11,075 bases of DNA from an uncultured Bacteroidales bacterium. GTDB taxonomy: Bacteria; Bacteroidota; Bacteroidia; Bacteroidales; Muribaculaceae. How positions within the stretch are numbered: position 1 is the first letter of the stretch; every line of letters begins with the position of its first letter. The stretch is taken from the NCBI GenBank assembly GCA_900552315.1, contig URZM01000064.1, positions 1 to 11,075 on the forward strand. Direction: 5' to 3'. Positions 7,497 through 11,075 of the stretch are shown piece by piece. The notes below the pieces were generated by a model. That model did no database searches. It worked only from the letters and a program-made list of their open reading frames with translations, and had not been told where the DNA came from. Position numbers and translations under genes: made by a program.

Positions 7497-7536
7497 CAGA
7501 GGCATACCCCTTAAAGTGTTGAGGGGTATGCCTCTG
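7497..7536 (+). terminator. Hairpin terminator after groEL
   Basis: CAGAGGCATACCCCT (7497-7511) pairs perfectly with AGGGGTATGCCTCTG (7522-7536): a 15-bp stem with a 10-base loop. The sequence after it (CTGTTTATT) is only weakly U-rich, so it may act as a terminator, as a 3' stabiliser of the groESL mRNA, or both. Confidence 0.75.
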
Positions 7537-7604
7537 CTGTTTATTCCATAGGCAGTGGCATTGTCCTAACCCGAGTTGGACCCGGGGTGGACAAAGATGG
7601 AAGA

Positions 7605-7646
7605 GCACATTTTTCACCGTGAAAATGTGCCGTCTCGCTTTTTTTT
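7605..7646 (+). terminator. Second hairpin with T8 run, upstream of ppdK
   Basis: GCACATTTTTCA (7605-7616) pairs with TGAAAATGTGC (7620-7630) with one bulged T and a CCG loop. Eight bases later there is a run of eight T (7639-7646). The distance to the T run is longer than in a textbook intrinsic terminator, so it may be a back-up terminator for groESL or a structural element next to the ppdK promoter. Between this and the first hairpin (7537-7604) I see no further feature. Confidence 0.4.
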
Positions 7647-7656
7647 AGTAAATTTG
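7626..7656 (+). promoter_or_regulatory. Promoter of ppdK
   Basis: TAAATTTG (7649-7656) matches the Bacteroidota -7 box TAnnTTTG perfectly. TGTG (7626-7629), 19 bases upstream, matches the -33 TTTG in three of four bases. The -33 box falls inside the right arm of the preceding hairpin. Transcription should start in the low 7660s, giving a leader of about 65 bases before ATG 7727. Confidence 0.65.
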
Positions 7657-7658
7657 CA

Positions 7659-7695
7659 CTCTAATCATTTTAACTTGTAATTCTACCAATTAGAG
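7659..7695 (+). other. Short inverted repeat in the ppdK leader
   Basis: CTCTAAT (7659-7665) and ATTAGAG (7689-7695) are perfectly complementary over 7 bases around a 23-base A/T-rich gap. It lies at the predicted transcription start, so it could form a hairpin at the mRNA 5' end or be an operator. A 7-base match over this distance can also arise by chance. Confidence 0.25.
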
Positions 7696-7726
7696 GCAAT
7701 ACATTTATATTTCACATATATTTATT

Positions 7727-10444
7727 ATGGCAAAGAAAATTTATACGTTTGGCGACGGCAAGGCCGAGGGCAACGCATCGATGCGTAACCTGCTCGGCGG
7801 CAAAGGTGCCAACCTCGCCGAGATGAACCTGCTGGGCATGCCCGTGCCCCCCGGATTCACCATCACAACCGAAGTATGTACCGAATACACCCAAGAGGGA
7901 CGCGATGCCGTGGTCGCTGACATCAAGAAAGATGTGGAGGCCGCTATAGCACATGTGGAGAGCCTTACAGGGAAGAAATTTGACGACCCCTCCAATCCCC
8001 TGCTCGTATCGGTACGCTCCGGTGCCCGCGCTTCAATGCCCGGCATGATGGATACGGTGCTCAATCTCGGCATGAACGATGCCACCGTGGCTTCCTTGGC
8101 TGAGAAGAGCGGCAACCCCCGCTTCGCTTGGGACAGCTACCGCCGTTTCGTCCAGATGTATGGCGATGTTGTGCTCGGCATGAAACCCAAGAGCAAGACG
8201 GACATCGACCCATTCGAGGAAATCATGGAGGAGGTGAAGAAGGCCAAAGGCATCACCTCCGATACTGACCTTAATGTAGATGACCTCAAGGAGCTCGTAA
8301 AGCGTTTCAAAGCCGCCGTGCTCGACTATACCGGCAAGGATTTCCCCGACAGCGCATGGGAGCAGCTTTGGGGTGGTATATGCGCCGTATTCGACTCTTG
8401 GATGAACGAGCGCGCCATCCTTTATCGCCGCATGAACCAGATACCCGAGGAATGGGGTACCGCCGTGAACGTGCAGGCCATGGTCTACGGCAACATGGGT
8501 GACAACTCCGCCACAGGTGTCGCATTCTCCCGCGACGCCGCCACAGGCGAGAACATATTCAACGGCGAATACCTCATCAACGCCCAGGGTGAGGATGTGG
8601 TGGCCGGTGTACGCACTCCCCAGCAGATTACCGTAGAGGGTTCGCGCCGTTGGGCCGCTCTCCAAGGTATTTCTGAGGAGGTACGTGCCTCCAAATACCC
8701 CTCTCTTGAGGAAAGCATGCCTGCCTGTGCTGCCGAGCTTATCGCCATAGCCGGTCGCCTCGAAGACTATTACAAGGACATGCAGGACATGGAGTTCACA
8801 ATCCAGGACGGCAAGCTCTGGATGCTCCAGACCCGCAACGGCAAGCGCACCGGTTCCGCTATGGTCAAGATAGCCATGGACCTGCTGCGTGCCGGCGAGA
8901 TAGACGAAAAGACCGCCCTGCTCCGCATGGAGCCCCAGAAGCTCGACGAGCTGCTCCACCCCGTCTTTGACAAGGACGCCCTGAAGCGTGCCAAAGTTAT
9001 GGCCAAGGGCCTTCCCGCATCTCCCGGTGCAGCTGCCGGCCAGATTGTGTTCCAGGCCGAGGATGCCGAGGCTTGGGCCGAGCGCAAGAAAAAAGTGGTG
9101 CTCGTGCGTATCGAGACCAGCCCCGAGGACCTGCGCGGCATGGCTGTGGCACAGGGTATCCTCACCATGCGCGGAGGTATGACAAGCCACGCCGCTGTCG
9201 TGGCTCGCGGCATGGGCAAATGCTGCGTTTCCGGCGCAGGCGAGATTCTGGTAGACTACAAGGCCAAGACTCTCACCATGAACGGAAAGACCTACAACGA
9301 GGGCGACTGGATTTCGCTCAACGGCTCCACTGGCGACGTATACGACGGCCAGGTGCCCACCACCGAGCCTGAGCTTGGTGGTGATTTCGGCGCTATCATG
9401 AACCTCGCCGCCAAATACACCAAGACCTTGGTCCGCACCAACGCCGACACACCGCGCGACGCACGCCAGGCACGTCATTTCGGCGCACAGGGCATAGGTC
9501 TGTGCCGCACAGAACACATGTTCTTCGAAGGCGACCGCATCAAGGCCGTGCGCGAGATGATTCTCGCCTCCGACGAGGAAGGCCGTCGCGTGGCTCTCGC
9601 CAAGCTCCTGCCCATGCAGCGCAGCGACTTTGAAGGCATCTTCGAGGCGATGGACGGGCTGGGTGTCACAGTGCGTCTGCTCGATCCCCCCTTGCACGAG
9701 TTCGTGCCTCACCAGACAGCGACCCAGAAAGAACTCGCCGAAGAGATGGGTCTCACCCTCGAAGAGGTCAAGGCCAAGGTCGACAGCCTCGAAGAGTTCA
9801 ACCCCATGCTCGGCCATCGCGGCTGCCGTCTCGGCATCACATACCCCGAAATCACAGAGATGCAGGCACGCGCCATCCTCGAGGCCGCGCTAAACTGCAA
9901 GGCCCGTGGCATCGACGTGCACCCCGAGATTATGGTACCCCTCGTAGGCACGCTCAAAGAGCTCCAGCACCAGGCCAACGTTATCAACACGACAGCAGCA
10001 CAGGTCTTCGACGAGCGTGGCGACAGCATCCCCTACAAGATAGGCACGATGATCGAGGTGCCCCGTGCGGCCCTTACAGCCAACCAGATAGCCGAGGTAG
10101 CCGATTTCTTCTCCTTCGGCACCAACGACCTCACACAGATGACCTTCGGCTACTCACGCGACGACGCCCCCAAATTCCTCAAATACTACAAAGAGAAAGG
10201 CATCATCAAAGTCGATCCCTTCGAGGTACTTGACCAGGAAGGCGTAGGCCAGCTCGTAGAGATGGGTGTAAAGAAAGGCCGTGCCACCAAGCCCGAACTC
10301 AAGGTCGGCATCTGCGGCGAACACGGCGGTGAGCCCAGCTCCGTCAAGTTCTGCGCCAAGCTCGGCATGAACTACGTAAGCTGCTCCCCCTACCGCGTGC
10401 CCATAGCCCGCGTAGCCGCGGCGCAGGCTGCCATCGAAGACTAA
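7727..10444 (+). CDS. ppdK: Pyruvate, phosphate dikinase
   Basis: PPDK interconverts pyruvate + ATP + Pi with PEP + AMP + PPi in the cytoplasm, serving glycolysis or gluconeogenesis. The 905-residue length fits the family (about 870-910). The N-terminal ATP-grasp domain shows LLGGKGANLAEM (22-33) and RSGARASMPGMMDTVLNLG, and IQDGKLWMLQTRNGKRTG closes that domain. The swivelling phosphohistidine domain carries GGMTSHAAVVARGMG (483-497) with the phosphorylated His488 and, two residues before it, Thr486, the site modified by the regulatory kinase/phosphatase where that protein exists. The C-terminal PEP/pyruvate barrel has GIGLCRTEHMF (589-599), SFGTNDLTQ (797-805) and CGEHGGEPSSV starting at catalytic Cys863. 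No regulatory-protein gene is visible here. The gene is monocistronic by context: its own promoter before it and a long terminator after it. Codon bias is strong, indicating high expression. Confidence 0.98.
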   Translation: MAKKIYTFGDGKAEGNASMRNLLGGKGANLAEMNLLGMPVPPGFTITTEVCTEYTQEGRDAVVADIKKDVEAAIAHVESLTGKKFDDPSNPLLVSVRSGARASMPGMMDTVLNLGMNDATVASLAEKSGNPRFAWDSYRRFVQMYGDVVLGMKPKSKTDIDPFEEIMEEVKKAKGITSDTDLNVDDLKELVKRFKAAVLDYTGKDFPDSAWEQLWGGICAVFDSWMNERAILYRRMNQIPEEWGTAVNVQAMVYGNMGDNSATGVAFSRDAATGENIFNGEYLINAQGEDVVAGVRTPQQITVEGSRRWAALQGISEEVRASKYPSLEESMPACAAELIAIAGRLEDYYKDMQDMEFTIQDGKLWMLQTRNGKRTGSAMVKIAMDLLRAGEIDEKTALLRMEPQKLDELLHPVFDKDALKRAKVMAKGLPASPGAAAGQIVFQAEDAEAWAERKKKVVLVRIETSPEDLRGMAVAQGILTMRGGMTSHAAVVARGMGKCCVSGAGEILVDYKAKTLTMNGKTYNEGDWISLNGSTGDVYDGQVPTTEPELGGDFGAIMNLAAKYTKTLVRTNADTPRDARQARHFGAQGIGLCRTEHMFFEGDRIKAVREMILASDEEGRRVALAKLLPMQRSDFEGIFEAMDGLGVTVRLLDPPLHEFVPHQTATQKELAEEMGLTLEEVKAKVDSLEEFNPMLGHRGCRLGITYPEITEMQARAILEAALNCKARGIDVHPEIMVPLVGTLKELQHQANVINTTAAQVFDERGDSIPYKIGTMIEVPRAALTANQIAEVADFFSFGTNDLTQMTFGYSRDDAPKFLKYYKEKGIIKVDPFEVLDQEGVGQLVEMGVKKGRATKPELKVGICGEHGGEPSSVKFCAKLGMNYVSCSPYRVPIARVAAAQAAIED

Positions 10445-10456
10445 TCATATAGAAAC

Positions 10457-10499
10457 TAAGAAAGGCAATGCCTATTAGTAATGGGCATTGCCTTTCTTA
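10457..10499. terminator. Long palindromic terminator after ppdK
   Basis: TAAGAAAGGCAATGCC (10457-10472) is the exact reverse complement of GGCATTGCCTTTCTTA (10484-10499), a 16-bp perfect stem. Pairing continues inward (T-G, A-T, T-A, T-A) to a three-base loop AGT, about 20 bp in all. The A-rich left foot and T-rich right foot mean it could work in both directions. It begins 12 bases after the ppdK stop and marks the boundary to the low-GC region. Confidence 0.85.
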
Positions 10500-10533
10500 A
10501 TCTCTTATTAATATTTTAATCATTTGTAACCTC

Positions 10534-11075
10534 ATGACACTGTATCTAAATGATGAATATGAATTAGTAAATGAGAGGCCTGCTAAAAAGCTATCAGATG
10601 TCCAAGTAGAGACTAGTTCCTATTTCGGCAATAGTGAAATTGAATATCTTTTCCATACACCGCTACACATAAACGAATGGAATTTGCGTTCAATAGTAAT
10701 CTATAGGAAATGGAATGAAAGCTTTATAAAAAAAGTCATCACTTACAGGGATCAAATGGCTCCTATAAATCTTAAAGAATCTATAGATAGTAATAGAATT
10801 GTTGTCCCAAGAATATGGTATAATAGAGAAAACACAGAATTAGGATTAAATTCTCAGATTCTCCGAAAAGTCATATTATTTCTGGAAACGGTTCCAGTAG
10901 AACTTAAAACGGCGAAAGGCATTAAGTTATATTTCACTGGCTTAAATTGTATTAATATGATAGATCTCTCACAATTCTATAAGGAATTTTTGAACAGCCG
11001 TAACATTCTTAGTGAATCTGACATTCGATTCTTAGAAAATTTTTTCGTAAATAAGATGGATAGGCTTCTATCTGA
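10534..11075 (+). CDS. Low-GC hypothetical protein, 3'-truncated by the window edge
   Basis: From ATG 10534 the frame is open for 180 codons plus two bases to the end of the window, so the C-terminus is missing. The product starts MTLYLNDEYELVNERPAKKL and has no signal peptide or membrane segment in the visible part, so it is probably cytoplasmic. It looks like a mixed alpha/beta protein with aromatic-rich stretches (SSYFGNSEIEYLFHTPLH about 28-45, IVVPRIWYNREN about 87-98, SDIRFLENFFVNKMDRLL about 162-179). I do not recognise any family motif. In very AT-rich DNA, 180 codons without a stop is strong evidence of a real gene. Composition is unlike every neighbour: sampled 60-base rows have 16 and 18 G+C, against 37 in a ppdK row, and AGA, AGG and ATA codons are common. 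It starts only 34 bases after the ppdK terminator, with no consensus promoter in the gap. This suggests a horizontally acquired accessory gene. Confidence 0.75.
   Translation, partial: MTLYLNDEYELVNERPAKKLSDVQVETSSYFGNSEIEYLFHTPLHINEWNLRSIVIYRKWNESFIKKVITYRDQMAPINLKESIDSNRIVVPRIWYNRENTELGLNSQILRKVILFLETVPVELKTAKGIKLYFTGLNCINMIDLSQFYKEFLNSRNILSESDIRFLENFFVNKMDRLLS

Noticed and set aside
8033..9817. 594-codon open frame antisense to ppdK
   Set aside because: It lies entirely within ppdK, a gene of certain identity. The C-ending codon bias of ppdK removes stops from this antisense frame, and the translation resembles no family.
10445..10533. tRNA or attachment site at the GC boundary
   Set aside because: No cloverleaf or direct repeat is visible; the other island end, if any, is outside the window.

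Overview
The window looks like chromosomal DNA from a Bacteroidales bacterium (phylum Bacteroidota), plausibly a gut or host-associated lineage with moderately high GC. The grounds are: Bacteroidota-type promoters (TTTG / TAnnTTTG); start codons preceded by A/T-rich leaders rather than Shine-Dalgarno sequences; a secreted subtilase ending in what looks like a type IX secretion sorting tail; and the combination of a MaeB-class malic enzyme, PPDK and a groES-groEL pair. Family-level placement (for example Muribaculaceae) is a guess.

Layout. Positions 1-285 hold the 3' end of an unidentified + strand gene with an acidic, Pro/Glu-rich tail. It converges on a minus-strand block. In transcription order (right to left) that block is: a secreted S8 peptidase (5346-3352), a short malic enzyme lacking the usual phosphotransacetylase-like half (3272-1920), and an acyl-CoA thioesterase (1837-1418) that overlaps dprA (1421-294) by ATGA. 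The thioesterase-dprA pair has its own very good promoter at 1862-1893. A 186-base divergent region (5347-5532) separates the peptidase from the plus-strand genes. It carries a peptidase promoter and, facing groES, a sigma-54-like -24/-12 element. groES and groEL follow 31 bases apart and end in a 15-bp hairpin. A 252-base intergenic region with a second hairpin and a perfect TAnnTTTG box leads into ppdK, which ends in a very long palindromic terminator.

Immediately after that terminator the composition collapses: sampled rows fall from about 62% GC in ppdK to 27-30% GC. A long open frame starts at ATG 10534 and runs off the right edge with 180 codons and no stop. I do not recognise the protein. 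It is the one clearly accessory, probably transferred, element of the window and the best candidate for something undescribed.

Function. The core genes are housekeeping: protein folding (GroES/GroEL), the pyruvate/PEP/malate node (malic enzyme, PPDK), acyl-CoA hydrolysis, DNA uptake/recombination (DprA) and a secreted protease. Malic enzyme and PPDK both act at pyruvate but are separately transcribed. I found no tRNA, rRNA, CRISPR array, IS element or complete mobile element.
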